A stretch of DNA of 64,000 nt from JABIFK01 sp047619225 (GCA_047619225.1 JBLHJX010000004.1:1-64000); one strand, 5' to 3'. Counted from the stretch's first letter, positions 18,482 to 28,092 are shown. Notes: generated by a model not told the origin, from the letters alone. Program-made: numbers and translations.

Positions 18482-19732
18482 TTAGGAAGAAAGGATGCTG
18501 TCTATTTTCTGTCTTATCTCTTCCTTCTTTTCGAGCAGATCCTGCATAGGCATGGGCAGGCGTATTTTTGCTGCAAATGGATCTGTGATTTCTGCCGGTG
18601 CGAAGTTGCCGCTCTCCCCAATTTCCATCTTTCTCGCGATAACATCAGCTGTGTAAACCAAACCCGTGAGTAGTTTGTGGCGAGATGCCAAACCTGGGTG
18701 ATGATGGTTGGCAATGCTTTCGGAGATTTCGTTGGGCAAGTTCCACAATGTGGCAATTTCTTGACCAATTTCTGCGTGGTTAATGCCAATAATATCTTTT
18801 TCTACTTGTTCTCGTGGTTGGCCTGTCTTCCTTGCTTGTTGATCTATGGCTTTTGCAAAGGGTGGGAAACTAAAGTCGAGAATGAGTTTGCCCACATCAT
18901 GTAGAAGCCCGGCCATGAAATGTTTGGATGCCATGTTGTCACGGGAGATGAGTTGCATAATCATCGCACAAGCCATCGAATGTTCCCAGAAGGCACGAAA
19001 GTCTAAAGCGCCTGCGTAGGTTTCATCTTGCTGGAATACATCTAAGATGGCGGCACTTTGAACAATTTGGCGAATGATTTTCATACCCAAAAATGTTACA
19101 GCGGTGGGCAGAAGGTTGCCTTGAAACCCATATCCTGCAGATCGGGCGATGCGCAATGTGCGCATTGAGAGACCTTGGTCTGATTGGATGGCCTCAATGA
19201 GTCCATCGACATCCACCTTGTCATCATCAACGGAGAGAATGTTGATTAATTTTTGTTGTGCAGGCGAGAGGGTTGGCAAGTCGGTGAGTGTGCGAATCTG
19301 TTTGCGAATGTGAAAACTGAGTTCATCTTTTGTGAGGGGTGGTTTTTGTGATTTGGCACTTTTGTCTAACTGTTCATGGATTTTTTCAATGATGCGCAAT
19401 GGGTTATAGGGGCGTGCGATGACCCAGGAAACCCCTCCCTCCATTGCCGATTTTAGAATTTTACGGGTATGTTCTGGTGCACCGGGTTTAAGGCCAAGCA
19501 AAATGGGCATTTTCATGTTTTCGGGTTTGATACGAAGAATTTGGGCTGTTTTGATACCTGTGAGTGATACGTCCTGGTCTATGATGGTCAGATCGGGCAT
19601 GTCATGATTTAAGAGTTTGGCTGCGTCGACTCCGTTGAGAACTGAAGCAGCTTGAAACCCGTGTTGGGAGAGGTGATTACTGAGGGCTTTTCCCATCTGT
19701 GGGTCGCTGTCGATTACCAAAATTTTTGCCAT
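18482..19732 (-). CDS. Response-regulator receiver fused to HDOD domain
   Basis: 416 residues. Residues 1-125 are a CheY-like receiver with acidic DSDP and a probable phosphoacceptor in TIIDQDVS. Residues about 150-400 form an HDOD domain (FLGMKIIRQIVQSAAILDVF, then AGLLHDVGKLILDF). HDOD proteins take part in signalling and are usually not active phosphodiesterases. The ATG at 19732 (MAKILVIDSD) was preferred to a TTG four codons earlier. No kinase is adjacent; its partner is unknown. Confidence 0.87.
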   Translation of the reverse strand: MAKILVIDSDPQMGKALSNHLSQHGFQAASVLNGVDAAKLLNHDMPDLTIIDQDVSLTGIKTAQILRIKPENMKMPILLGLKPGAPEHTRKILKSAMEGGVSWVIARPYNPLRIIEKIHEQLDKSAKSQKPPLTKDELSFHIRKQIRTLTDLPTLSPAQQKLINILSVDDDKVDVDGLIEAIQSDQGLSMRTLRIARSAGYGFQGNLLPTAVTFLGMKIIRQIVQSAAILDVFQQDETYAGALDFRAFWEHSMACAMIMQLISRDNMASKHFMAGLLHDVGKLILDFSFPPFAKAIDQQARKTGQPREQVEKDIIGINHAEIGQEIATLWNLPNEISESIANHHHPGLASRHKLLTGLVYTADVIARKMEIGESGNFAPAEITDPFAAKIRLPMPMQDLLEKKEEIRQKIDSILSS

Positions 19733-20096
19733 TGGGTTTCCCAAAAAGTGAATTGTTGGGTAATATATTCCAAAGAAATGAGAGAGCTGAGGTTTGGCTT
19801 TTCTTTACCGATTCAATGGGACCCCCAACGGATTTAGATCGGCTCCATCGTGGTCGCTGGCTGGTTTGATTATATGTTAAGGCAATAGGTGTGCCAAGTA
19901 GCAGTTAAAGTGTTAAGTTATTGTTTATTAATCTGTTATTCAGTGTGGAGTGCAAGGGTGGGCTTGGTGGTTGTCGTGAAATCGCGGAAGTATCTGTCAA
20001 ATTAGGTGATTTGACGTGGTTCGTACTTGCCCTTTTTAATGGATGGTCATACATTGAAGACGCAATTCAAAATCATTCGAAAATGGGAGCGTACAC
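19733..20096. other. Intergenic region between divergent genes
   Basis: 364 bases between the receiver-HDOD gene and the MraY-like gene. It must hold divergent promoters, but I see no convincing -35/-10 pair, repeat or conserved short ORF. A GGAG ribosome site lies just before GTG 20097. Confidence 0.5.
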
Positions 20097-21143
20097 GTGT
20101 TTTTGTGGTTGGGTGAACAACTTTTTGGGGTTTATGGGCCGTTTCGGCTTTTTACATCCTATCTCTTTCTGGCAGGATTGGGCACCGCACTATCCGCTTT
20201 GCTCACTTGGTGGTTGCTACCCCGCCTTTGGCATTTGTTGCCCAAAGACCAAGGACGCGCTTTTGCTGTTGGTTCGGCACAAAGTGAGGGCAAGCCTGTT
20301 GGTGCTGGCGTTATCTTTATACCAATTTTCATTTTAGCTGGTGTGTTGTTTATGCCCTTGCATCTGCGTTATTTGGAGATGTTGGGATGTTTGTCTTTGG
20401 CAATGTGGGTTGGGTTTTTGGATGATCGCAGTGGCGGCTGGAGTGAGTATCGCATGGCCGCATTTGATTTGGTGATTTCGGCTTTGGCGGCTTTGGTAAT
20501 ATGTCAGGGTGAACCTGTTCAGATGTGGTTGCCCTTGCTAAAATCAACGCTAACTGTATCTCCGTGGCTTTTTGTACCTCTTGCTTCTGTGTTGTTATGG
20601 TTGGCTATTAATGCAACCAATTGCACCGATGGCGTTGATGGATTGTCTAGTAGCCTTTGTGGTTTGGCTTTTATTTATTTGGGTGGGACATTGTATGGTA
20701 TTGTTGGGCACCGATTTATTGCACAATATCTATTGGTACCGCATTACCCCGATGGTGCCGGTTGGGCCATCTTGGCATTTGTAATGACGGGCTGTTTGGC
20801 AGGGTATTTGTGGCACAATGCCAATCCGAGTTCGGTGCTTATGGGTGATGCTGGCTCACGGCCTTTGGGATTGTTTTTGGGGATGTTGGTATTGGCCTGT
20901 GGCAACCCATTTTTGATTGTTGTTGTTGCTGGCGTAGTCTTGGTGAATGGTGCAACGGGGTTGTTAAAAGTAGCATTGTTACGTTTTTTAAAAATCGGTA
21001 TTTTTAAAAAAGTCCGGTATCCCTTGCACGACCATGTGCGCCATAATTGGGGATGGTCTAATACACAAGTATTGGTAAGGTTTATTTTGCTGCAAGCAGT
21101 GGTCACTCCAATTTTGTTGGTTTTGTTGTTGAAAATAAGGTAA
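20097..21143 (+). CDS. MraY/WecA-family phospho-sugar transferase, divergent
   Basis: 348 residues with about ten membrane helices. Family motifs are all visible in modified form: GFLDDRSG (usually GFxDD), NATNCTDGVDGL, LMGDAGSRPLG, and a final loop PLHDHVRHNWGWSN where MraY normally has PxHHHxE. MraY moves phospho-MurNAc-pentapeptide onto undecaprenyl phosphate; relatives use other sugars. The gene stands alone rather than in a peptidoglycan cluster, and the histidine motif differs, so it may be a specialised paralogue. The GTG start has GGAG upstream. Confidence 0.82.
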   Translation: MFLWLGEQLFGVYGPFRLFTSYLFLAGLGTALSALLTWWLLPRLWHLLPKDQGRAFAVGSAQSEGKPVGAGVIFIPIFILAGVLFMPLHLRYLEMLGCLSLAMWVGFLDDRSGGWSEYRMAAFDLVISALAALVICQGEPVQMWLPLLKSTLTVSPWLFVPLASVLLWLAINATNCTDGVDGLSSSLCGLAFIYLGGTLYGIVGHRFIAQYLLVPHYPDGAGWAILAFVMTGCLAGYLWHNANPSSVLMGDAGSRPLGLFLGMLVLACGNPFLIVVVAGVVLVNGATGLLKVALLRFLKIGIFKKVRYPLHDHVRHNWGWSNTQVLVRFILLQAVVTPILLVLLLKIR

Positions 21144-21223
21144 AAAATAGAAGAGAAAAGAGAGAAGAAAGAAGATGCCAGGAATTTTATTCTTTCTTTT
21201 CTCTTTTCTCTTTTCTCTATTTT
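21142..21223. repeat. Purine/pyrimidine-rich imperfect inverted repeat
   Basis: A 32-base stretch made almost only of A and G (21145-21174) is followed, after about 18 bases, by a mirror-complementary tract made almost only of T and C (21190-21222). The arms pair imperfectly over about 30 bp. It could form a long hairpin acting as a terminator for the MraY-like gene. Confidence 0.65.
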
Positions 21224-21234
21224 GGGAGGTCTTT

Positions 21235-22569
21235 ATGACCAGCAAGGAAGATATAAAGAAGCGCATATGTGAAGCGATAGACCGGCGGCGGGATCAAATT
21301 TGTCGAATTGGTGATCACATTATGGTGAATCCAGAATTGGGTTTCAAAGAATTTGAAACGGCAAAATTGGTCACAAAGACGATGGACGAATTTGGCATTC
21401 CCAACGAGACGGAGCTGGCTATTACGGGTGTGAAAGGGGTGTTGAGGGGCAAAAAACCTGGGCCTACGGTGGCCCTTATTGGCGAATTAGATTCGTTATT
21501 GGTATCTGATCATCCGCAAGCCAACCCCGAGACAGGTGCAGCACATGCCTGTGGACACAATGCGCAAATTGCGGGTTTAATGGGTGCGATGATGGGCATT
21601 GTAGATAGCAAAGTTGTAGATGATTTGGCTGGCACCATTGTATTTTTTGCTGTACCTGCTGAGGAATATGTGGAAGTTGGATATCGGGTAGGGTTGGTTA
21701 AAGAGGGCAAACTAAGCTTTTTGGGGGGCAAACCCGAATTGATCAAATTGGGGCATTTTGACGATATTGATATGGCAATTATGATTCATACGCACAGCGA
21801 ATCAGGCATGAGCCCCACAGCTGTTTCGGCATCGTCTAATGGATTTGTAGCCAAAACGATTCGCTTTTTGGGAAAAGCAGCACATGCCGGTGGGGCGCCC
21901 CACAAAGGCATCAATGCTTTAAGCGCGGCACAAATTGCTTTGAATGCGATTCATGCGCAAAGAGAAACCTTTCAGGATGAAGATGCGATCCGCGTTCATC
22001 CAGTGATCACCAAGGGTGGTGATCTGGTGAATGTTGTGCCCGCAGAAGTATGTATGGAGACCTACGTGCGTGGGCGTACGACAGAGGCCATTTTGGATGC
22101 CAATGCCAAAGTTGACCGTGCACTTCGAGCGGGTGCTTTGGCCATGGGCGCGCAGGTTGAGATTGAGACGTTGCCGGGATATATGCCTTTAAAAAATAAT
22201 GCTGCATTAACGCGTTTGTTTAAATCTAATGCGCAAGATTTGTTTGGTGCAGATGCGTTCAGCGAGATTGGCCATAGAACGGGGTCTACGGATATGGGTG
22301 ATCTGTCTCATGTGATGCCTGCGTTGCATCCGTATATGTCGGGCGCCTATGGGCCTGGACACAGTGTTGACTGGCATATTTCAGACAAAGAGATGGGATA
22401 TATTGGCCCTGCAAAATCTTTGGCATTGATGGCTGTGGACTTGTTATATGGTGATGCTACCGAGGCCAGACGGGTGATGGATGGTTATGAACCCGACATG
22501 ACAAAAGAAGCTTTTTTGAAATTTCAAAATGGGTTATACAAAACGGAAGTTTTTGAAGGCCATGAATAA
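21235..22569 (+). CDS. M20-family metallo-amidohydrolase
   Basis: About 444 residues. Metal-binding and catalytic motifs of M20 aminoacylase/amidohydrolases are clear: GAAHACGHNAQIAGLMGA, VPAEEYVEVG, an inserted dimerisation domain (KAAHAGGAPHKGINALSAA), and GSTDMGDLSHVMPALHPY. The closest pattern is the p-aminobenzoyl-glutamate hydrolase/IAA-amino-acid hydrolase branch. The ATG at 21235 has GGGAGGT upstream; the open frame to 21175 only translates the pyrimidine tract. No obvious partner genes. Confidence 0.88.
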   Translation: MTSKEDIKKRICEAIDRRRDQICRIGDHIMVNPELGFKEFETAKLVTKTMDEFGIPNETELAITGVKGVLRGKKPGPTVALIGELDSLLVSDHPQANPETGAAHACGHNAQIAGLMGAMMGIVDSKVVDDLAGTIVFFAVPAEEYVEVGYRVGLVKEGKLSFLGGKPELIKLGHFDDIDMAIMIHTHSESGMSPTAVSASSNGFVAKTIRFLGKAAHAGGAPHKGINALSAAQIALNAIHAQRETFQDEDAIRVHPVITKGGDLVNVVPAEVCMETYVRGRTTEAILDANAKVDRALRAGALAMGAQVEIETLPGYMPLKNNAALTRLFKSNAQDLFGADAFSEIGHRTGSTDMGDLSHVMPALHPYMSGAYGPGHSVDWHISDKEMGYIGPAKSLALMAVDLLYGDATEARRVMDGYEPDMTKEAFLKFQNGLYKTEVFEGHE

Positions 22570-22678
22570 TAGACGATGAGTGTCAAAAGGAAAGTTGGTT
22601 TTTGTAATTCATTGGTCTTTTGGTCGTTCGGGTAGTGGTGGGTAAGGCGGGTCGGTTGTTTTCGGAAGGGCATTTTTT

Positions 22679-24313
22679 ATGTGTTTCTTGTTATGTATAT
22701 GTGGGCTGATCTGGAACACTGGCTTTGCATTTGGGGCTGTGATTACTGTGCCTGATACGGTTTATGTGGGTCAAAACAGCCGGGCGAATATTGATGTATT
22801 AACAAACGATATGTTTGAGGGATCGACGCCCATTTTGACTGTATCTTCGGGCGAATTTAGTGAACGTGTTGTTCTCAATAGTGATGGCAGCGTGCATTAC
22901 CGTCCCCAACCCGATTTTGTGGGTGAGGACGGTTTTTTGTATACGATTGATGTGGATGGTGAACGGGGGGATGGGCACGTTGTCATTTATGTTCGGCTTT
23001 TTGAAGAGATGCTTACTGCAATGCCCGATACGGTCATACTGGGTATTGGGCAGGGTAAGGTTTTGGATGTTTTGGCGAACGATTTATATTTGGGAACGCG
23101 ACCTATATCTGTTTCGGGTATCACCGAACAGCGATTTGATGCCCATGCTTTTCCGTTATTAGATGGGCGCATCTATTATCGATCTGCACCTGGGTTTGTG
23201 GGGTCGGATCGTTTTTTTTATACATGGGCAGATGATTTGGACCATCGGGTGCGTGTTGAGGTGACGGCCGTGGCTGATAAGGGTTTGACGGTTGGAATTG
23301 CCGTAGATGATGAGGCCCAGGTCGTTGAGAACACAGTTTTGAAACGCAGCGTGCTCAACAATGATCGGTTACTCCGTTCTGTTATGGAGGTTGCGGTTTC
23401 GCCGGCGTGGCATGGGACGGCCCATTGGGATGTTTCTACCCATCAAATTGTGTATATGCCCTTGGATGGTTTTGTAGGGAATGACCAGATTGTGTATATC
23501 GTAACGGATGATTTAAACAACCAAACTGCTGCCGTGCTGCGTGTGACAGTGGTTGCTTTTAATGCTGCCCCTGAGGCGGTGGTTGATTCGATTGTTGCGT
23601 TTTCTGGGCGTGGCGCGGTGGTTTCCGTCTTGTTGAATGATCGTGATGCCGAGGGCGATTCTTTGCTTTTGACATCTGTTGGTAAGGGTTTGATGGGTGG
23701 GCAGGTTTTACAAAATGCGGACGGTTCGGTGTTTTATCGCTCGCCAAGTAACTTTGTAGGGGAAGATCAGTTTACGTATGTGATGCAGGATACAAATGGC
23801 CATTCGGACCAATCGATCGTTTATGTTTCTGTGATTGATGATGTGACAGCGCCTCAAGCATTGGATGATGAAGCGTTTGTGGCGGTTGGTGATCGGGTAA
23901 ATCTATCGGTCTTAGACAATGACACGTTTCAGGGAGATACGATTTCGGTGGTGGCTGTGACACCGGGGCGATATAGCGAATTGGTGATTGTGAACAGTGA
24001 TCAAAAGGTGCATTATCGGGTGGGGGAAGGCTTTAGCGGATCAGATTTTTTCACTTATACCATTCGTGATCAGGAGGGCAAAACAGCTTCGGCAGTGGTG
24101 CGTTTGCGGGCAGTTGGTGGTATCTCTGGTGATTTTGATGGGGATGATCAGGTGGGCTTTGGTGATTTTTTGATGTTTGCAGTGCGGTTTGGATTGCGTG
24201 ATTCAGATTTAGATTTTGACGGGCGCATGGACTTTGATGGGGATGGTCAAATCGCTTTCGGTGATTTTTTGCGGTTTATTGGGTTTTTTGGAAATTTGGT
24301 GAGTGGTGGATAG
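22679..24313 (+). CDS. Secreted protein with cadherin-like (Big_9-type) repeats and C-terminal dockerin-like domain
   Basis: 544 residues with an N-terminal signal peptide (MCFLLCICGLIWNTGFAFGA). About five repeats of some 90 residues follow, each with a VLxND-type opening and a FVGxDxFxYT-type end, as in cadherin-like tandem repeats of bacterial surface proteins. The C terminus has two calcium-loop segments (DFDGDDQVGFGDFLMFAVRF and DFDGDGQIAFGDFLRFIGFF) matching a dockerin-like pair. Likely exported and calcium-stabilised; the binding partner is unknown. No protease or enzyme domain seen. Confidence 0.83.
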   Translation: MCFLLCICGLIWNTGFAFGAVITVPDTVYVGQNSRANIDVLTNDMFEGSTPILTVSSGEFSERVVLNSDGSVHYRPQPDFVGEDGFLYTIDVDGERGDGHVVIYVRLFEEMLTAMPDTVILGIGQGKVLDVLANDLYLGTRPISVSGITEQRFDAHAFPLLDGRIYYRSAPGFVGSDRFFYTWADDLDHRVRVEVTAVADKGLTVGIAVDDEAQVVENTVLKRSVLNNDRLLRSVMEVAVSPAWHGTAHWDVSTHQIVYMPLDGFVGNDQIVYIVTDDLNNQTAAVLRVTVVAFNAAPEAVVDSIVAFSGRGAVVSVLLNDRDAEGDSLLLTSVGKGLMGGQVLQNADGSVFYRSPSNFVGEDQFTYVMQDTNGHSDQSIVYVSVIDDVTAPQALDDEAFVAVGDRVNLSVLDNDTFQGDTISVVAVTPGRYSELVIVNSDQKVHYRVGEGFSGSDFFTYTIRDQEGKTASAVVRLRAVGGISGDFDGDDQVGFGDFLMFAVRFGLRDSDLDFDGRMDFDGDGQIAFGDFLRFIGFFGNLVSGG

Positions 24314-24399
24314 AAATAGAGCTCAGAATCACCGGATACTATTGTAGGACCCGGCAGCGTTTTGGCGGAGGATGGATGAGGTGTAGCTGGATAAATAGA

Positions 24400-24432
24400 A
24401 AACGGCTACCAGATTTGGTAGCCGTTTTTTTT
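24400..24432 (+). terminator. Bidirectional terminator between the dockerin-like gene and nadA
   Basis: A 12-bp stem AAACGGCTACCA / TGGTAGCCGTTT with a 4-nt loop and a T8 run lies between convergent genes. Confidence 0.88.
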
Positions 24433-24498
24433 AATACATGATGAGGTCATTTGAGCGATGAGAGTCTTCGTTGTGCGCTGGATGTCAGAAAAAACTGC

Positions 24499-25548
24499 TT
24501 ACCCGATTTCGAGCATGCGTTCCACAGAGCGGAGGGCACGAATGCGAATGTCTTCGGGCACTTCGATGATTTGCTCGTTGTTTTGGAGGGCATTGAGTGT
24601 GTCTTCGAGTGTGATCTCATTCATGTGTGGGCAGCGGATGCTACACAGGCCGACCATTTCCTTTTCAGGGTTTTCTGCGGCGATGTTGTCAGCCATGCTG
24701 CACTCGGTCAGGAGCAGGTAGCGGTCGGCGTTCATGTTGCGCACATAATCTACCATACGAGACGTGCTGCTTGAAAAGTCAGAGGCTTGAACGACTTCGG
24801 GACTGCATTCGGGGTGGGCCAAAACGAGCACGCCGGGAAACTGTTCGCGCACATTGATAATGTCTTGCACTGTGAATTGGTCGTGTACTTCGCAACGTCC
24901 ATGCCAGCCAACCATTTGATAATCGAGGCCTGGCTTGGGGTTTGCTGGCATGTCTTTGGTGGGAAAGATGATGGTCTTGCCTGTTTCTCTGGCCACATTG
25001 GCGGCCAAGTATTCGTCGGGCAAAAAGATAACGGTGTCTGAATCGAGAGATTCTACCACTTTGTGGGCATTGCCAGAGGTGCAGCAGATGTCTGTTTCGG
25101 CTTTGACATCGGCATACGTATTGATGTAGGTGACAACGGGAACACCTGGAAACTGTTTGCGCAAGTTGCGAACATCTTCGGCTGTGATGCTTTCAGCAAG
25201 TGAACATCCAGCAACTTTGGCAGGTAAAAGCACGGTTTTGGTGGGGTTGAGAATTTTGGCCGTTTCGGCCATAAAGCGCACGCCACAAAAAACGATGGGA
25301 TCGGCATCTGTCTCTGCCGCTTTGCGAGACAGTTCGAGTGAATCCCCTACCACATCGGGCACAGAGCAAAAGAGTGCCGGCTCCATGTAGTTGTGCCCGA
25401 GGATGATAGCGCCGCGTTCTTTCTTTAATTTGTTGATTTCGTAGGCCAATTCTGCTTTGTATTTGAGCTCAATTTCGGGTACAATGCCTTTGAGCTTCTC
25501 GGCCATCTGTTGATACGTCTCTTCTAAAGTTGTGGCGGTCAGTGCCAT
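24499..25548 (-). CDS. nadA: Quinolinate synthase A
   Basis: 349 residues. NadA condenses iminoaspartate with dihydroxyacetone phosphate to quinolinate for NAD synthesis, using a [4Fe-4S] cluster. Seen here: ILGHNYMEPALFCSVPDVVG, GVRFMAETAKILNP, and the three cluster cysteines in the contexts AGCSLAES, HPECSPEV and IRCPHMNEITLE. The ATG start has AGGAG eight bases upstream. No nadB or nadC is adjacent, although an NMNAT-like gene lies at 45.8 kb. Confidence 0.95.
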   Translation of the reverse strand: MALTATTLEETYQQMAEKLKGIVPEIELKYKAELAYEINKLKKERGAIILGHNYMEPALFCSVPDVVGDSLELSRKAAETDADPIVFCGVRFMAETAKILNPTKTVLLPAKVAGCSLAESITAEDVRNLRKQFPGVPVVTYINTYADVKAETDICCTSGNAHKVVESLDSDTVIFLPDEYLAANVARETGKTIIFPTKDMPANPKPGLDYQMVGWHGRCEVHDQFTVQDIINVREQFPGVLVLAHPECSPEVVQASDFSSSTSRMVDYVRNMNADRYLLLTECSMADNIAAENPEKEMVGLCSIRCPHMNEITLEDTLNALQNNEQIIEVPEDIRIRALRSVERMLEIG

Positions 25549-25641
25549 TGTTTAAGCTCCTATTTGGACTTGCTTTGTGCGAATTGAGGGTAAAGATATC
25601 AAAATAATAGGCATACGGCAAGGGATTCAAAGGCAATTGAC

Positions 25642-25674
<33 letters not shown>

Positions 25675-25844
25675 GCGATGAACTATGAAGCGGGGATGTG
25701 ATTTCTGGTAGGAATTGTTTTTCGTTGTTTTTTGAGTGATTGGAGGTTAAACTAAGGCAGGGGTGGGGATTTGGAGATCATTTTGGGGATATTTTCGAAA
25801 ATACAGTTGGTCGGCGGTGTTTTCATTGAACTTTGAGGGTGATT

Positions 25845-26924
25845 ATGAAGGTTGTGATTCGGGCAGGTGGCATTGGCACACGTTTGTGGCCATTTAGTCG
25901 TAAGACGCAACCCAAGCAGTTTCATGCTTTGGTGGGTGGGCAGACCATGATTCAAGAGGCTGTGTCTCGGATACGGCCAGTTGCAGACCTCGAAGATATT
26001 TATGTATCGACAGGTACTGATTTGGTAGGTGTGGTGGGTGAGCAGTTGCCTGACATCCCCTTAACCCAGGTGATTGTTGAGCCTGCTTTGCGCAATACGG
26101 GCCCTGCTGTGGGTTTGGAATGTATTCTTTTAGAAACGCGTTACCCAGGATGCACCATCGCGAGCTTGGGGTCTGATCATCATATTGGCAAACCCGAGGA
26201 ATTTTGTCGGTTGCTTCAAGTTGCTGCTGATGCATTGCATGATATGCCGGATACTTTATTTACCATTGGGGTGAAACCGACGCGCGTGGATACGGGCTTT
26301 GGGTATATTCAAAAAGGCGATGTTGCTGCCACAGTGAACGATGAGCCAGTTTATGCGGTTGGCGGTTTTAAAGAGAAGCCCGATACAGAACGGGCAAAAA
26401 CCTATGTTGAGAGCGGGCAATATTTGTGGAACAGCAATATGTTTGTATGGAAAGCGCGCGCAGTTTTGGATCTGTTTGCCGAGTATGAACCCGAGATTTA
26501 TGCGTCCTTACAAGAAATTGGGGCTGCGGTTGGCACAGATCAAGAAGCGGCAGTGATTCAGGCAGTTTACCCCCAAATGAAAGAAATTGCGGTTGATAAT
26601 GCCATTATTGAACGCGCACCGAAGGTTGCTACATTGGAAGCCGATATTGATTGGAGTGATATTGGCAGTTGGGGCGCGTTGACCGATGTTTTGCCAGTGG
26701 ACGAAAATGGTAATTTGTTGAACGGAAATGTGGTTTCTTTGAATGCCAAAAATGTGACCGTTTATGGTGGGCAAGATAAATTGATTGCGTTGGTGGATGT
26801 GGACAATTTAATTGTGGTGGACACGGGAGATGCATTGCTTATTTTACCACGCGATGGGTCGCAACGTGTGAGAGATGTGGTCGCAGCCTTGGGAGATCGT
26901 GATGGTGGGGATCGATATTGCTAA
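25845..26924 (+). CDS. Mannose-1-phosphate guanylyltransferase
   Basis: About 359 residues. The opening VVIRAGGIGTRLWPFSRKTQ, then PKQFHAL, is the GDP-mannose pyrophosphorylase nucleotide loop. NTGPAVGLE, NSNMFVWKA and ATLEADIDWSDIGSWGAL are further family motifs. It makes GDP-mannose from mannose 1-phosphate and GTP for glycan synthesis. The length fits the short form without a phosphomannose isomerase domain. The ATG at 25845 is preceded by GAGGGTG; the earlier TTG at 25833 is less likely. Confidence 0.92.
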   Translation: MKVVIRAGGIGTRLWPFSRKTQPKQFHALVGGQTMIQEAVSRIRPVADLEDIYVSTGTDLVGVVGEQLPDIPLTQVIVEPALRNTGPAVGLECILLETRYPGCTIASLGSDHHIGKPEEFCRLLQVAADALHDMPDTLFTIGVKPTRVDTGFGYIQKGDVAATVNDEPVYAVGGFKEKPDTERAKTYVESGQYLWNSNMFVWKARAVLDLFAEYEPEIYASLQEIGAAVGTDQEAAVIQAVYPQMKEIAVDNAIIERAPKVATLEADIDWSDIGSWGALTDVLPVDENGNLLNGNVVSLNAKNVTVYGGQDKLIALVDVDNLIVVDTGDALLILPRDGSQRVRDVVAALGDRDGGDRYC

Positions 26925-26963
26925 GGTGATCGATCCGTTTGAAATTGATAGGGATATATTCTG

Positions 26964-27320
26964 GTGAAAATTCTACTGGCAGACGATGAAAAAGATATTT
27001 TGCTTATCTACTCAGAAATGTTGGCTGGCAATGGGCATAAAGTCTCGGCTGTTAGCAACGGTGCAGAAGTCATCCGGCTTTTAGCGGATACCGATTTTGA
27101 TATGTTGATTCTCGATTTGTTTATGCCCGAGATGGATGGTTTTGAAGCCATTCAAACGTTGCGTGATAAGGGGTATACTGTTCCCGTGATTGTGATGACG
27201 GGGCATTTTCCTGATGATGAAGTGGCAGGACGCTTAGATGGGTTGGGCGTTTTTACGACCTTGCGGAAACCTGTGATGATTTCGACGTTGTTGAATGCCG
27301 TGAATGAGGCCACGAAGTAA
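26964..27320 (+). CDS. Single-domain CheY-like response regulator
   Basis: 118 residues covering one receiver domain: acidic ADDEKD, phosphoacceptor Asp in LILDLFMPEMDG, a Thr in VMTGHF, and the Lys in LRKPVM. With no output domain, it probably acts by binding another protein. GTG start. It lies 39 bases after the guanylyltransferase gene and ends before a bidirectional terminator; no kinase is adjacent. Confidence 0.88.
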   Translation: MKILLADDEKDILLIYSEMLAGNGHKVSAVSNGAEVIRLLADTDFDMLILDLFMPEMDGFEAIQTLRDKGYTVPVIVMTGHFPDDEVAGRLDGLGVFTTLRKPVMISTLLNAVNEATK

Positions 27321-27366
27321 GCGCGTGTAAAGGGCGTTGATTTTTCCCTTATAAAGAACCTATTAA

Positions 27367-27402
27367 AAAAGCCCCAGTGTTTTAACACACTGGGGCTTTT
27401 TT
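27367..27402 (+). terminator. Bidirectional terminator between convergent regulators
   Basis: A 14-bp stem AAAAGCCCCAGTGT / ACACTGGGGCTTTT with a 6-nt loop, flanked by A and T runs on both sides. Confidence 0.9.
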
Positions 27403-27426
27403 ATATCAAGTAGTCGCTATGCTTTA

Positions 27427-28092
27427 TCATCTCTGGTCAAATTTGTAACCCACACCGCGCACGGTAGCGATTGCATTGCCAATATCGCCCAATTTTGAGC
27501 GCAAGCGGCGAATGTGTACATCAACGGTTCGCATGCCGCCATAATAGTCGTATCCCCAAATGCTGTCAAGGAGATCGGATCGGGTAAACACACGTCCTTG
27601 ATGGCTAACAAGATGTTTGATGAGTTCGTATTCTTTAAGCGTAAGTTCGATAAGGGCGCCTTTGACACGCACTTCATACCGAATGGTATTGATGGTTAGT
27701 TCTTCGATTTTGATGGTGTGTTCGTCGATGGGGCGGTCGTCGTTCCACAACGAAAGGCGCAAACGTGCTTCAAGCTCGCGCAGACTATATGGGGTAATGA
27801 TGAAATCGTTAATGCCCAAAGAAAAGTCGAGATTTAGGGCGGTCATTTCGTCAGTGATAACCAAAAGGGGCAGATCTTGGTGCTGGACTCGGTTTAAAAT
27901 TTGGGCAAGGCGTTCGGGAGAGGTGTCGGGGACAACGATGAGAAGCTCTACCGTATCGACAGGTATGAGCGTTGTATTGGTTGCCAAATGATCACGCAGA
28001 GGTACATGGTCTACTTGATGGCCAATATATCCCAAATCGGATTTTAAACGTGCGCCGTGTGCTTCGTCGGCCAACAAAAGAATTTGTGCCAT
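27427..28092 (-). CDS. OmpR/PhoB-type regulator with a degenerate receiver
   Basis: 221 residues. The C-terminal winged helix is typical (LTLKEYELIKHLVSHQGRVF, then TVDVHIRRLRSKLG). The N-terminal receiver-like part lacks key residues: the acidic pair reads LLADEAHG and the phosphoacceptor site reads LLIVVPDTSP, with no Asp at the usual place. It may therefore work without phosphorylation, like other pseudo-receivers. No kinase is adjacent. A strong promoter candidate lies about 220 bases upstream. Confidence 0.85.
   Translation of the reverse strand: MAQILLLADEAHGARLKSDLGYIGHQVDHVPLRDHLATNTTLIPVDTVELLIVVPDTSPERLAQILNRVQHQDLPLLVITDEMTALNLDFSLGINDFIITPYSLRELEARLRLSLWNDDRPIDEHTIKIEELTINTIRYEVRVKGALIELTLKEYELIKHLVSHQGRVFTRSDLLDSIWGYDYYGGMRTVDVHIRRLRSKLGDIGNAIATVRGVGYKFDQR

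Noticed and set aside
19921..20337. Plus-strand ORF overlapping the MraY-like gene start
   Set aside because: It is in another frame, rich in Trp/Cys/Phe, and overlaps clear MraY-type sequence.
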